Positions 10,640-20,666 of a stretch of DNA of 64,000 nucleotides are shown here, piece after piece. The stretch covers positions 2,294,001-2,358,000 of the forward strand of contig JAVHKY010000028.1 of assembly GCA_035079385.1 (NCBI GenBank). Direction: 5' to 3'. Position 1 is the stretch's first letter; every line of letters starts with the position of its first letter. The notes under the pieces are model-generated. The model did no database searches, was not told the origin of the DNA, and saw only the letters and a program-made list of their open reading frames with translations. The translations under genes and the position numbers were made by a program. Source of the stretch: Aspidiotus rigidus (lineage: Eukaryota > Arthropoda > Insecta > Hemiptera > Diaspididae).

Positions 10640-11545
10640 AAAGTAATTAAGAAAGTGCATGTCTGTCTATTCACATGCCTTGTTACTCGGGCTGTGTATC
10701 TTGAAATTGCAGAAGATCTTTCTGCAGATCAACTCTTCCAGCTTTAGACAGGTTTTACCACACTCCAAAGAAATCTCTCTTCATCTATGCCTGAAGAAGC
10801 AGCAATAAGTGATATGATGAAGATAATAGCCAACTCAACATTCAGTGATACGCTGATTACAAAAGTTGTAACCTACCTGTTAGTGACAATGCTACTAATT
10901 TCAAATATGTCCAGCCCTTTGTTGGACCTCAAGTCACTTGGCAAGAGCATAAAATGAACACTCATTTTCGTGATCACCAAATTGATTGGTACTATATCCC
11001 CTCCCACTCACCTAGGTCTGGTGGTGTATATGAACGCTTAGTGGGAGTTGTTAAAATTTGCTATTGGCAAATCTTTAGTTGATCAAATTGTCCTTGAGAC
11101 TACTCTACGCCAAGTTGCCAACATTGTCAATAGTTGTCCTTTGATCTATACATTCTCTGATGAGGCCATTCAACCTCTTACTCCTAACCATCTCTTGAAA
11201 CCTGCTGTAGTCCAGTCAGGTAATCTCATTGAAATGTAACATGAAAACGTGCCCTCTAAGAAAGACAATCTCTTTCTTGGACGGTGGCATGTTCAAGGAC
11301 TTGTTGAGAACTATCGGAGAACCATCAACTCTCTACATTTCTCCAGCCTCCGTGATGTTCAGGTTGAACACCATCGTCATCCTCGAGGATCACTGCCCAT
11401 CCGTCCTTCTGTTGGTGATGTTGTGCTAGTTGAAGAGCCTAACCTTCCCCGCACTGCTTGGCCGATAGCAGTAGTTGAAAAGAAATAATAATAAATAAAA
11501 AATGAAACCCTTGTCATTCAGCGCATTGCCGACCTAAATCTTTTA
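10640..11545 (+). pseudogene. BEL/Pao integrase relic
   Basis: Split frames encode the BEL/Pao integrase core and C-terminal domain. VHVCLFTCLVTRAVYLEIAE (from about 10652) is the start of the catalytic core with the first-Asp region altered. Later segments include LRQVANIVNSCPLIYTFSDE (about 11108), LTPNHLL, and the terminal RPSVGDVVLVEEPNLPRTAW. Several stops and frame changes lie between 10747 and 11240. No LTR or PPT is clear, because the end runs into a Penelope fragment. A second copy of the same domain family lies at 53.6 kb. Confidence 0.8.
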
Positions 11546-11659
11546 AAATTTGACGTCAAGTTGCTGCTGCGGCGGAAATCACTTCGCACTGTCCTCTCAG
11601 CTTCCAGTTTCCCAGCACCTCCCCCCCCCCCTCACCTCATCTAATCCCACATCTTGGCT

Positions 11660-11975
11660 TTGTCTACCATTTATAGGACGCCCTTCAATGTTACTGGTTA
11701 AGGAACTAGAGCGTTTCAATTATAAGGTGGGATTCTATCCCCTATCTTCAGTTGGCTCTTTATCCAAACTCAAGGATTGTACCCCAGACCATTCTACAAG
11801 CTCACGTATGGAGTCTGCACCGCCGAATATGTCGGCCAGACTGGACGTCCCTTCGACAAACGCCTTTAAGAAGACCGGAACGATTTCAACAATCCAAGCG
11901 ACGGTACTTCCTAAAAGAAATGTTCAGATCTGTCTGCCATGGCTCTCCATTGTCATCGAGACGGCCTCGGTTCTA
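11660..11975 (+). pseudogene. Penelope-like GIY-YIG endonuclease fragment
   Basis: One frame gives LERFNYKVGFYPLSSVGSLS and KLKD. The adjacent frame gives YKLTYGVCTAEYVGQTGRPF, the GIY-YIG core of a Penelope-like element. The same order (KHYNYKVGFYPVL, then YRLTCGACDSQYIGQTGRS) occurs in the much better preserved copies at 59.7 and 63.6 kb, which confirms the assignment from within the window. It is frame-broken and lacks RT. Confidence 0.8.
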
Positions 11976-12600
11976 CAGTATATTTAGCGCAGCGCACAAT
12001 ACCTTTTTATATTTGACTTTCGATTTTATAATTTCAATTCTCGTTTGTGATTGTAGTTTGTAATTTTGCTTTTAATTTTTAGTTTTTGATTGTAATATTA
12101 TCCGTTCTGACCCTTCCTAATTGTAAAGTATCAACGACATATAAAATTCAAAGTTCAAGCTGACAAATTGTAATTTATCTTCTGATGTTACGCAAATTTT
12201 CACAGTTTGATGTTTAACTGTAAACCTATCTTTCCTTAATTCTAATCACATTTGGTAACCTTATCTTTTTGTTTTTTGTCCCTCTTGTTTTGAGATTACT
12301 ACGTCTATGGTTAATTTTGCTGTCCTTTTGTTAAGTACTTCTTCTGTAATTATTAATCAAAGTTTTACTTTTTGATGCGAAACTGCAGACTTATTTTTGT
12401 TCAATTCTAATTACGTATCCCATTTTGTTTTTTTTTTTTTTTTGTCCTTCAATTTTTTTTTCTTGACAAAACTATTAGGCCTATAATTCTATGTGTGCTC
12501 AGAAAAAGTAATTCTAAAGTTACTAAAATTTTACTCCTTGATTAATAAATGGATACGTCTATTTTTAAAAATACTTTCCATTTTTCTTTCATAGTCTTCG
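11976..12600. other. T-rich intergenic stretch
   Basis: A T/A-rich non-coding stretch with repeated TTTTTAGTTTTTGATTGTAAT-like phrases and a T16 tract near 12430. No gene is seen. Confidence 0.5.
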
Positions 12601-12805
12601 GTGCATTCTAATTCTAAGTATGACCAGCTTTCTTTAACCGCGGGTCTTATCAAACGAATTGAATTACTGGAAACCAATCAGGAAAGAAAATACGAGACCC
12701 TATTTCTCTTCTTGAATTTGCCAGAACTTATAGAAGCCGAAATTTTCCATAATTATTCCATAACTGATCCTGTGAGAACTATCCAGAATTCGCCGGTAAT
12801 ACCAC

Positions 12806-13108
12806 ATGGACACTGAGGAGGAAAATACTGCTATGCCTGCCAAAAAAGAAGACACCTCTGCACCGAAAAAGACAGTTAAATTTAATCCGCAGGTAGATAT
12901 CAAGGAATTCAAGGTAGCACCAAAGAGTCTATATTGCCAGAATTGCAGAGAGTCTGGAAATCACACCCTAAAGGAATGCCTCCTCCCGAAGCTCTATTGC
13001 AAGATGTGCCGCCACTATGGTCACCTCCCCAAACACTGCAAGGGCAAAAGGGCAGTATTATTATTATTATGTACTGATCTAGTGAAGAATAAAGACTCAC
13101 TGATCTAA
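12806..13108 (+). pseudogene. double CCHC zinc-knuckle (gag-like) fragment
   Basis: The 100-aa frame carries two perfect CX2CX4HX4C knuckles: CQNCRESGNHTLKEC near residues 44-58 and CKMCRHYGHLPKHC near residues 65-78. They are preceded by a Lys/Glu-rich linker. Such pairs bind single-stranded nucleic acid in retroelement Gag proteins and also occur in CNBP-like proteins. The upstream frame at 12601-12816 (a hydrophobic helix-rich stretch) may be the decayed capsid part in another phase. No protease or RT follows, so a retroelement gag relic is most likely. Confidence 0.6.
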
Positions 13109-13139
13109 TACTGTTCTTAAACCAAGTTTGATCCTTTTA

Positions 13140-13310
13140 GGTATTCTGCGCATCAGTGCGCAACTCTTATATACTACTTCGCAACCATCTTACACTTTTG
13201 CGCAAACCTCCACGTACTATTGCGCACACTTGCGCAAGTGCGCAATCTGCGCAACTGTCTAATCTTTGTATTTCTAGTATTTTGCGCAATCTGCGCAACA
13301 CACTTTCCTT
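13140..13310. repeat. cluster of TGCGCA/TTGCGCAA motifs
   Basis: At least ten GCGCA or TGCGC words occur in about 170 bases of otherwise AT-rich DNA. They include the palindromes TTGCGCAA and TGCGCA and the string ACTTGCGCAAGTGCGCAATC. The spacing is irregular. It may be a protein-binding array (the word resembles half of an NRF1 site) or a decayed minisatellite. Confidence 0.5.
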
Positions 13311-13440
13311 ACCTGTTGAATAACCTTCATTAAGTTTGCTTCATTTTATGTCGAGAATTATGGCCTACTTATTCACCGGATTTCTGAAGATTTATCCCAA
13401 AAATTTGGAATTCATTTTATCAAAGCCTGGTGGTACTCAT

Positions 13441-14120
13441 TTAATTGTCTATTAAGAGGATTTTACACACTGTCATTAGTTGTTCAACCATTTTCTGCGC
13501 TTCTTCTCTATTTTTCGCTATCAGCACAATGTCATCTGCAAATCTTAGGTTCTGCAGCTTTTTACGATTTATATAAACTCCACATTCCTCCCAATCCAAC
13601 TCTCTAAATGATCTCTCCAGTACTGCAATAAATACATTCGATGATAAAGGATCTCCCTGTCCTACACCTTTCTTTATTTTAAATGTTTGCCCTTTTTTGT
13701 CTATTTTTACATGTGCAGTGGCATCCTCACATGTATTTTTAATGATCTTCACTATTTTTGGGTCGACCCCTTGTTCTGATAAAGCTCGTAATAAGTAGAC
13801 ATGTTCGACAGAATCGAAGGCTTTTTGGAAGTCGATGAAAACTAAGTGCAGTTCTATGTAGTATTCTCTAGTTTTTTCTAGTAGTAGGTTTAGCGTATGG
13901 ATGTGGTCTATAGTGGAATATCGACTCCTGAAACCAGCCTGCTCCTCAGGTTGTTGAAAGTCCAATTGTTCGTATATCTTATTTTTGAGAATTTTCATAA
14001 AGATTTTTCTCATGTCTGAAGTTAGGCTTAGTGGTCTGTAATTTCTCAAGTTTTTTTCTTATGCAGTATAATAATTTGTGCTTCATGCCATTGTTTAGGT
14101 ATTTCCTCCTCTTCAAGTAG
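13441..14120 (-). pseudogene. LINE reverse transcriptase, inverted 5' segment
   Basis: Minus-strand frame for a non-LTR RT, probably RTE-like. It contains NYRPLSLTSDMRKIF, EEQAGFRSRYSTIDHIHTL, FIDFQKAFDSVEH, GVGQGDPLSSNVFIAV and the catalytic LRFADDIVLIA. Upstream in the same frame EEEEIPKQWHEAQIIIL runs to about 14115, so the segment is 5'-truncated there. It ends at EEAQKMVEQLMTV. That is exactly where the plus-strand segment to its right resumes, so both are one LINE copy with its 5' part inverted. Confidence 0.85.
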
Positions 14121-14773
14121 GACTACATATACACACATCGAAAACAAAATACATGAGCAATAACTCATCAGAGAATATTATAGTTGAAGGTGGGGAAATT
14201 GAATGCGTAAAAGAATATGTGTACTTGGGAAGAATCATATCATTTGATCAAAGTCCAAGTAAAGAAATACAAGAAAGAAAGCATGGAGAGGATACTGGTC
14301 GCTAAAGCAAATTTTCAAAGGTAGTGTGAACGTTGATTCCAAAGTAAAAATTCCGAATTCATGTGTTACTTATGGTGCCCAAACTTGGTCAACGACGAAA
14401 GCTCAAGCAAAAAGTCTCCAAACCACCCAGAGAGCTATGGAAAGAAGTCTCATAGGAATAAAAAGAAAAGGCAAAATTAAGAACACAAGGATAAGAGAAA
14501 AAACAGGGGCAAGGGACATGTACTGAAACTATAGGCTCACTAAAAATAAACTACGTGGGTCATCTAGCTAGAACGAGAAAGGACACATGGGCAAAAAGAG
14601 CAACAGAATGGACTTCGTATGGTAATAAAAGAAGTAGAGGGAGACCCCCTACGAGATGGAGACAGGATATTGAGCAAAAACTAGGCATTCTGTGGATGAG
14701 GGAGGCACAGAACAGGAAGGGTTGGAAAAAGATAGGGGAGACCTATGCCCGGGAATGGGTGTCCGGTAGATAA
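14110..14773 (+). pseudogene. LINE ORF2 C-terminal segment
   Basis: Plus-strand continuation of the same LINE. It begins VGLHIHTSKTKYMSNN and continues with EYVYLGRIISFDQS. KIPNSCVTYGAQTWSTTKAQ, TQRAMERSLIGIKRK, then KRSRGRPPTRWRQDIEQKLG follow in shifted frames and end at a stop at 14773. These are the thumb and C-terminal regions of RTE-like LINEs. Two or three frameshifts and stops are present. It directly follows the inverted segment with a short shared stretch (TTCAAGTAGGA) at the junction. Confidence 0.85.
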
Positions 14774-14821
14774 TATTGTTCATATGATATGTTATGTACA
14801 TACTTTAAGTTGTAACCACTT

Positions 14822-15227
14822 TGTGATGGGCTGCAAAGGTAAAGAATTGGAAAAAACTACTAAGTTCACTTTGACACGAAAATAAAATATTTAATTATAC
14901 AGAGTATCGTGGAGACGTTGTAATTTTGGTGAGAATGAGAAGTGAAATAATCTTAGGTCGAAAATTGATTTACGAGGTAACTGCGTATTCGTCGCGATAC
15001 AAAGAAAATAGCTGATGAAATCTCTAGTGGCCTATTAGTAATTTAGTGTACATCTTATTCATATGCATTAATGTGAGTCAGATTTAATGAGCGTGCGTTT
15101 AGGAGTAACGGTAAAACAGAGAAAATGTATTGACGGACGGATATAATATACGCGAAAATTTAGCTTCTACGAGTTTCGAATTCTACTATACGAGGGATAC
15201 GTGACGTCGAATCTCGTCGACGTCACA
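14822..15227 (-). mobile_element. complete 406-bp LTR
   Basis: Read on the minus strand, it starts TGTGACGTCGACGAG and ends GCCCATCACA, giving short inverted ends TGTGA...TCACA. A second copy of the same LTR is found at 47393-51347 on the plus strand, split by an insertion. That copy supplies independent support for both ends. A purine-rich GCGGGAGGGG lies just before the minus-strand start, so this is best read as the 3' LTR of a minus-oriented element. There is no matching target duplication on the two sides, as expected when an internal body is still attached on the right. Confidence 0.8.
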
Positions 15228-15246
15228 GTACCCCTCCCGCTAAAAG
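15228..15246 (-). other. polypurine tract next to the LTR
   Basis: On the minus strand AGCGGGAGGGG precedes TAC and then the LTR start. Its position and composition fit the plus-strand primer of an LTR retroelement. This fixes the likely orientation of the element as minus. Confidence 0.5.
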
Positions 15247-16038
15247 TGAAAACAAAAAAGGGACATGACGCGTTACCTCGTAAGAGACGAATGATGGGAT
15301 ACAAGAGAACTACAAAACAAAAAAGGTAGGTATTATTGGTTGTGTTTATAGCATAAACTAAATGTATACATGATTATCGAAGGAGGAGTGAAGCAAAGAA
15401 AACGAGCAAAAGAAGAAAAAGAGAGAAAAAAAAGTAGATTATTTGATGTGTGCGTGTGGCGGGGGGGGGGGGGGATCGAGAAGGAGATGTATGTGTATAG
15501 CAAATGTGTAAATAATTATGTATGTATAGATATATGTATATATGAACATCTTAATAATTACGATATAGGAATATAATTGACACGTGTGGACATGCGATAC
15601 AAAAAAAGAAAATAACGAATTAAAGATAAGCGAAAATTAAATATACGAAAGTAAATTAACTCGAGGATGTGGCTGTTTTGCTGACTTCGGCGGTGGTTGC
15701 CGTTATTTGGTCGTAGAATACTGATAGCGTTGTGGGACGGGATCGGATGGCAAAGTTGTGTGTCCAATTACGAATTTTTAGGCACTGCTGAGTATGAGTA
15801 ATATGTTCCTGGAAATTCTGCTGACTGAGGTAACTTTTACCCAAAAAAGCGATTGGCTGGAAGGCACAGAAGTGGGCGGTCGTTGTGGTGATATTGAAAC
15901 AATTAATTCGGGAAATTGAATCGGCTTGTCACTCTCCGTTTCATCGTTGTGACTTTCGCTATACTGTTGAAGTCGTAAGATTTCGGGAAGACTATTCGAT
16001 ATATTGGTGTGGAAGTTTTTGTGGCCACTTTGTGTTTA
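15247..16038. other. retroelement-flanking stretch without a clear gene
   Basis: Includes a G13 tract near 15460-15472 and short arginine/lysine-rich frames of low complexity. If the minus-strand LTR element is real, this would be its 3' untranslated region. No conserved domain is seen. Confidence 0.4.
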
Positions 16039-16497
16039 ATGGATCGTGAGTTTGAACTGATAGCAGCCATGGCTGCTGAAATGCTACGGAAAGTGGCATA
16101 TCTGCGATGTTCGTACGCATATTTGGAACAAAGATACCGGGCGATTGCGGATGAATTGGCCTACCGACAAATATGGCACCGGTGTGACTGCTGTGCAGGC
16201 CGGTGTCATGAGGGCGAGTTGTTGGCCCGTGCCGTGTATGGGGCAGCAACGGCCACGTACCGGGAGCCGGAACCGATGTCGATCTCGAGTTCGGAAGGAG
16301 GCGCCGAGGACCGCGCGAATGAGAACCAAGGCACGGCCGCAGTTGGTGACGATGGTACTGTGGAAACGGGCGTGGAATCTGGAAACAACGAAGAGCCACC
16401 GGCGCATTTGCCACCGCGTTCGCCGCCGAGATTGGGCGGGCTAGCCACGCGCACCGAACGTGGCACCTGGGTATGGTACGTATTGCTGTTGATTTGA
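16039..16497 (+). CDS. unrecognised 152-aa protein with acidic Pro/Glu-rich C-terminus
   Basis: The first ATG of an open frame is at 16039. Residues 1-45 form a helical, Arg/Ala/Leu-rich segment (AAMAAEMLRKVAYLR, YLEQRYRAIADELAYRQIW) with coiled-coil character. A cysteine pair follows (HRCDCCAGRCHEGE). The remainder is Ser/Glu/Gly/Pro-rich and probably disordered, ending in RTERGTWVW and a hydrophobic tip. GC content is well above the window average. I know no homologue. Antisense frames are also open, a common side effect of high GC, so the coding strand is inferred from the structured amino-acid pattern. Confidence 0.4.
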   Translation: MDREFELIAAMAAEMLRKVAYLRCSYAYLEQRYRAIADELAYRQIWHRCDCCAGRCHEGELLARAVYGAATATYREPEPMSISSSEGGAEDRANENQGTAAVGDDGTVETGVESGNNEEPPAHLPPRSPPRLGGLATRTERGTWVWYVLLLI

Positions 16498-16533
16498 AAT
16501 GATTAATATGGTATTGGAGCTGTGGGGATGAAT

Positions 16534-17050
16534 TTACGTGAGGTGGATAGGGGGTAGGATATCTTGGATAGAAGGGATGGAATGGGTGACTATTTGACGG
16601 AAGGAGATGATGTATAGAAGGATGATCAAGAAGAAAATGATGGCAAAAAGTATTGTGAAAACGATGTCCGTGAGAAAACGTGAGCCGTAAAGTGTATTCG
16701 TAGTATACTGTAAAGAAATGTTGCGTAAGTCCTTTTCGAATTCGCCAACGGTCTTCAGATGTATAGTAGGTACAGATATTTTCCAGTCGGGGTTGATAGG
16801 GTTTAGATTGCTGTCATAGTTGTGTAATGTGTGTAAACCATTGCCTATTTCTTGAGGAGGTAATCGAGTCCATTGTGCCGGAATTATACGTAGAATGTTG
16901 TGTGAGGTCAGTTCGTCGGTTTGAAAACAGGTTGCTATTATTATTGTTATTATTATTATTATTAAATGAAATCGTATAATTTTCACTTTATATTCCGTTC
17001 GTTTATGAATTGATTTACGTAGTGAAAAACTGAAGTTTTTAAAGAAATTG
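16534..17050 (-). pseudogene. env-like membrane protein of the minus-strand LTR element
   Basis: The minus-strand frame has an N-terminal hydrophobic run (FHLIIIIITIIIATCF) like a signal peptide. A polar ectodomain-like stretch follows with one N-glycosylation-type site (RNIS). A long C-terminal transmembrane helix (DIVFTILFAIIFFLIILLYI) and a short tail complete it. It precedes the PPT and LTR in the correct order for an envelope-like gene of an insect LTR element. It is much shorter than usual insect retroviral envelopes and has no ATG before the hydrophobic run, so it may be a 3' exon or a truncated copy. Function is inferred from topology only. Confidence 0.4.
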
Positions 17051-17116
17051 TACTTTGTTAAAAATTTTTGAAAAGTATGTAGTTTGTTTGTCTTTTGAGT
17101 TCTTTGAATTCGAAAG

Positions 17117-18532
17117 ATGCCGGTCGTTTTCCGAAAAGCGACCAGTGACGAGGTTGCCGAATGGCAACGAAAGAGAGCGGCAATGCCGCCACCGAGTCGA
17201 GTTGGTCTATCCCGCTGGGAGAAGCCACTGGAAGAGCAAGTTGAATACAGATTCAACAGGATGATCCAACATCCAGAGAGCCGCGCCATTTGTGACGCGA
17301 TGTTTGGTAAGGTTTTGAGTGAACCTGATGTACCCTGTGCCAACCCTGTTGGCAATTGGTTGGAAGACCAATATGACGAGCTGGTGGAGGATGAGAAAGA
17401 AGGCGAGTCCTATTGTGGTAAACCCACGCAGGATGAGCACATCCACCGGAGCACTGTTGGATTCCTGGTGAGGAAATGGGAAGCCTTGTTCTGGGCTACA
17501 GTCGAGAACAGGAGGACAGTGACAATGGTTTCTAGTAAACCATTCATTAGTCGCTCAGCGCGAAGGAGACTAGCCGCTAAGGCTAGAAAAGGACCAGTTG
17601 AGTCGGTCGAAGAAGAAGGGGTAGTGTTAACTCCTCAAGAGCAGTTGGAGGCTGACAAAATTGTCGAAGCCGTGTCGGAACCAGCGCGTAAGCGCCGACA
17701 ATCGGGTCGGGCAAGGAAGGCCGTCAAGATGGCTGCAGTTGAGGACGACGCGGTTGAAATCGCGTTTGAAGCGGTGTCTTGTACCAGCAGCCCCACGGAG
17801 GTTACCGAATTGGTGATCACGGGAGATGCCCAATGTGGAGAGGAGATGTCTCCTAACGCAGAAGTGGGCGAAAGCTCTCTCGCTGGAGAGCTTCGCAAGA
17901 GTGAAGCGACGGTGGACCCAATGCAAGTTGTTTCAGTTGCACCGAAATCGGTTAAGAAGCGCCATCGGTCTGGAAAAGCCAAGAAGGGCGACAAGATCGT
18001 GTTGGAGGAACAGCTAGTGTTTGATACGACACTGGAAGATTCCTCCGCTACGCAAACCCCAGTAGGCACTGCTGAATCAGAGGTGCTCATAGAGGAAGAG
18101 CAAGAGAATGAGAATCCTCCTGTATTTGACACTAGTGAGGATGTACTCGTCGAGGAAGCTGTGTATGACGCCATGTTGTTGGAGGTACGACGTGAGCACA
18201 CCTATTGGAGTAGTCGCATCAATGCGAGCGCTTGCGTAGATGGTGAGTGCTGGTTGTGCAAATTAAAAAAAAAAAAAATATTATTAAATGACCACCTATC
18301 CAAACCAACGTCAGAGCTTTTCAAGTATGTACGTGTAAATCTTGGAGCTGACTACAAAACTGGGACTAATGATTGTAGAATCTTGATTTGGAAAGCGGGG
18401 GAACCGGAGAAGAAGATCATAATTACTTCAAAGAAAGACGTGGACGACATCTGTGCGAGAGAAAATATTCGGAAAGTTGCACTTCCTGGAGCATCTGATC
18501 CGAATAATAATAATAAAGATCCTTTTCGGTAA
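17117..18532 (+). CDS. unrecognised 471-aa charged protein with three basic repeats
   Basis: A single uninterrupted frame from a good ATG. Residues 1-140 form a compact-looking domain (EVAEWQRKRAAMPPPSR; VEYRFNRMIQHPESRAICD; HRSTVGFLVRKWEALFW). Residues 145-400 are disordered and alternate basic and acidic blocks. Three related basic motifs occur near 147 (SARRRLAAKARKG), 189 (PARKRRQSGRARK) and 275 (KSVKKRHRSGKAKKG), each followed by an acidic stretch. Near the C-terminus a Cys pair (CVDGECWLC) sits beside a poly-Lys run encoded by an A12 tract. Gag or LINE ORF1 are the likeliest roles, because a LINE endonuclease begins 250 bases downstream on the same strand. I cannot assign a family. Confidence 0.45.
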   Translation: MPVVFRKATSDEVAEWQRKRAAMPPPSRVGLSRWEKPLEEQVEYRFNRMIQHPESRAICDAMFGKVLSEPDVPCANPVGNWLEDQYDELVEDEKEGESYCGKPTQDEHIHRSTVGFLVRKWEALFWATVENRRTVTMVSSKPFISRSARRRLAAKARKGPVESVEEEGVVLTPQEQLEADKIVEAVSEPARKRRQSGRARKAVKMAAVEDDAVEIAFEAVSCTSSPTEVTELVITGDAQCGEEMSPNAEVGESSLAGELRKSEATVDPMQVVSVAPKSVKKRHRSGKAKKGDKIVLEEQLVFDTTLEDSSATQTPVGTAESEVLIEEEQENENPPVFDTSEDVLVEEAVYDAMLLEVRREHTYWSSRINASACVDGECWLCKLKKKKILLNDHLSKPTSELFKYVRVNLGADYKTGTNDCRILIWKAGEPEKKIIITSKKDVDDICARENIRKVALPGASDPNNNNKDPFR

Positions 18533-18799
18533 TTTCTAGTGGAGAAGATATGGTGAGTTTCTCTTACCAATGTATATATATAGTTAAGGCATGTTTGTCC
18601 AATGAATATGTGATTATAATCATTGTAAATTCTTCTAACCAATATTTGAACGTAGAAACTGGTGGAAATGCCAAAAGTCCGTCACATTTTTGTCTATTTA
18701 TCATTAATTACAGCAATACTTGTATATACTTAAACCGCAAAGCAAATAGTCTACAATCCTCCTCCTCAAATGTAATATCAAATGCAATCCTTACATAAC

Positions 18800-19282
18800 T
18801 GTATCGAGGGTCAGTCCCCTATATTACAGATTCTCCTCTTGAACATACGTAGTTTACGAGTCCATTTTTCAGAAATTGAACTGTTAATAACTAAATATCG
18901 TGAAATTAGCATTCAGTTGGACATTATTGCGCTCACTGAAACTTGGGTACAAACAGAAGAGATGGATAAATACATATTGCAAGACTATAATGCGCATGTA
19001 CACCCTGCCCCGGATAATAGAAGATCGGGGGGAGTACTATTCCATATTCATAAACGTATTGGACAGGTCGATGTGAAGAACCTTTCGGCAAAAACGGGAA
19101 ATTATATGAAACTAAAAATGAGAGAGATTGATACTGAAATATTACTGCTCTATAGATATTGCTCTAATAATTTAAACCCTTTCATGGAAGAATTTAGAGA
19201 ATTATTGAATCAGGCACAAATAGGAAAAGTAATAATAATGGGTGATATAAATATAGACCTACTTGAACCGGGGGAACTTTGA
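18800..19282 (+). pseudogene. LINE ORF2 apurinic-type endonuclease fragment
   Basis: The frame encodes the N-terminal APE-like nuclease of a jockey/CR1-group LINE. It contains LLNIRSLRVHFSEIELLI, LDIIALTETWV with the catalytic Glu, RRSGGVLFHIHK and VIIMGDINIDLL with the catalytic Asp/Asn pair. It stops at 19282 before the His motif and RT. It follows the 471-aa frame in the same direction, so the two might be ORF1 and a truncated ORF2 of one element. Confidence 0.8.
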
Positions 19283-19671
19283 ATGATAAGAGTTTTAGAA
19301 CAAGAGAGACCTCTAGCGGTCATATAATGCAATTTTTGACGAAACAATGCGTGATCCAGGTAGAGGAGAGTTAGTACTAGATTTTGATATCATTTCTTGT
19401 TCGATTTGTTGCGGAAAAACGATGAAAAAATTTTAATGATATCGTGAAGAAAATCGACTGAATAATTTATCCCGAAAAAGTGTTTGCGGCGCTCAGTCCA
19501 GTTAAGTTGTACCAGGTAAGTGACTTACTTATTATATTTGGTGATCCTTAAACTTTCGAATAAACTTAACTTACCTCCATGAAAAAGTTCGTTTTACGTG
19601 AGCTACAGAACTGAAAACATGTTGGGGTAACATTGAATAGGAATTTTTTCTCACCTCTTAAACCAGCAAAG

Positions 19672-19983
19672 ATGCCTAGAACGATGGAGAGATGTGGCTG
19701 TCGTTTTCGATGCCAAGAACATTTTTCAGCTGAACAACAGGTAGCTCTCTTCGAAAATTACTATAATTTGGAAGACACTTTTCGACAGAAAGCCTTTATT
19801 GTATCACTGGTGAACGAACATGATGTTACTAGAGAACGTCCCCGCATGAACGATCCGAAGAAAAAAAATAATAAATCCAGATTCTATTACTTGCCTCATC
19901 AGAATGGAGCACGCATTCGTGTAATAACAAATTTGGTGAAAAAGAGAACGGTAAAAGTATTTTCCGTAAAAAGAGAATGCTAG
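19672..19983 (+). pseudogene. N-terminal fragment of a DUF7869-type transposon protein
   Basis: The 103-aa frame has the N-terminal pattern I associate with this insect family: CGCRFRCQEHFSAEQQVALF with paired Cys, QKAFIVSLVNEHDVTRERPR, and SRFYYLPHQNGARIRVITN. It then stops. The related complete gene lies at 30.4-33.2 kb. The DDE-like core is missing here. A lysine/glutamate-rich stretch follows in broken frames at 20250-20555 and may be a decayed C-terminus or part of another element. Confidence 0.45.
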
Positions 19984-20666
19984 GAATTTTTCAAGGGCGT
20001 AAATTTCAGGGACCTGGTAAGTCTCCGCATAAGAATTCAACTTCAAAAAGTATTTTACTATATCGACGATCAGACCACTGTAAACAGCTCTACCGTCTCT
20101 GGCGAAAATTGTACCATTTATTTTATGAGACGTATATGGAATGCTGAATTGTCTCTATACTCTGTAGCCCTGATAGAATACTTAAATATACAGAAAGGAG
20201 TGAGTAGTATTTTAGAAGTATGTCGCACATTTCACATTAGCAGAATGGCAGAGTTTTTAAAGAGAAAGAAGGAAAAAAAGAAGCTTTTGAACGTGAAAAA
20301 TTAGCGAGCAAAGAAGAACGGGTTACAAGCGAGGAAGGGCTAGCCCAGCCATAGAAAAATATGACAAACAGACAATCAAAGCAAGAAGAGGAAAGACCAA
20401 AAGAAAAGAAAACAGGAAAGAGAAGAAAGAAGTACCAGCATGTTGGAAGGGAATCTGAGGGCAGCGATTTGGATACAGCAGTTGATGTTGCGGAGTTTTT
20501 ACTTCCTAAACCTCAAGAATCATTGGTTTCAACAAAATTCATTTTTGGTAGGTGAACACATCTCAATCATAAAGGTGAAAAAGGGGAAAAAAACAATGAA
20601 ACCAATGGAAATACTGGTATACGTACATCGATGGACACGATTCTTAATCACTAATAAAAATAGGTA
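19984..20666. other. broken frames, charged low-complexity sequence
   Basis: Frames at 20240-20555 encode long Lys/Glu/Arg runs ending in DLDTAVDVAEFLLPKP, before a donor-like GGTAGGTGAA. No domain is recognised, and the stretch ends at the target duplication of the MULE-like element. Confidence 0.3.

Noticed and set aside
15992..16414. Minus-strand frames rich in Pro/Arg/His opposite the 152-aa gene
   Set aside because: They are antisense shadows of GC-rich coding sequence, with no domain-like pattern.
17635..18201. 188-codon Ser/Thr-rich minus-strand frame
   Set aside because: Antisense of the 471-aa gene; composition is the complement of Glu/Lys codons.
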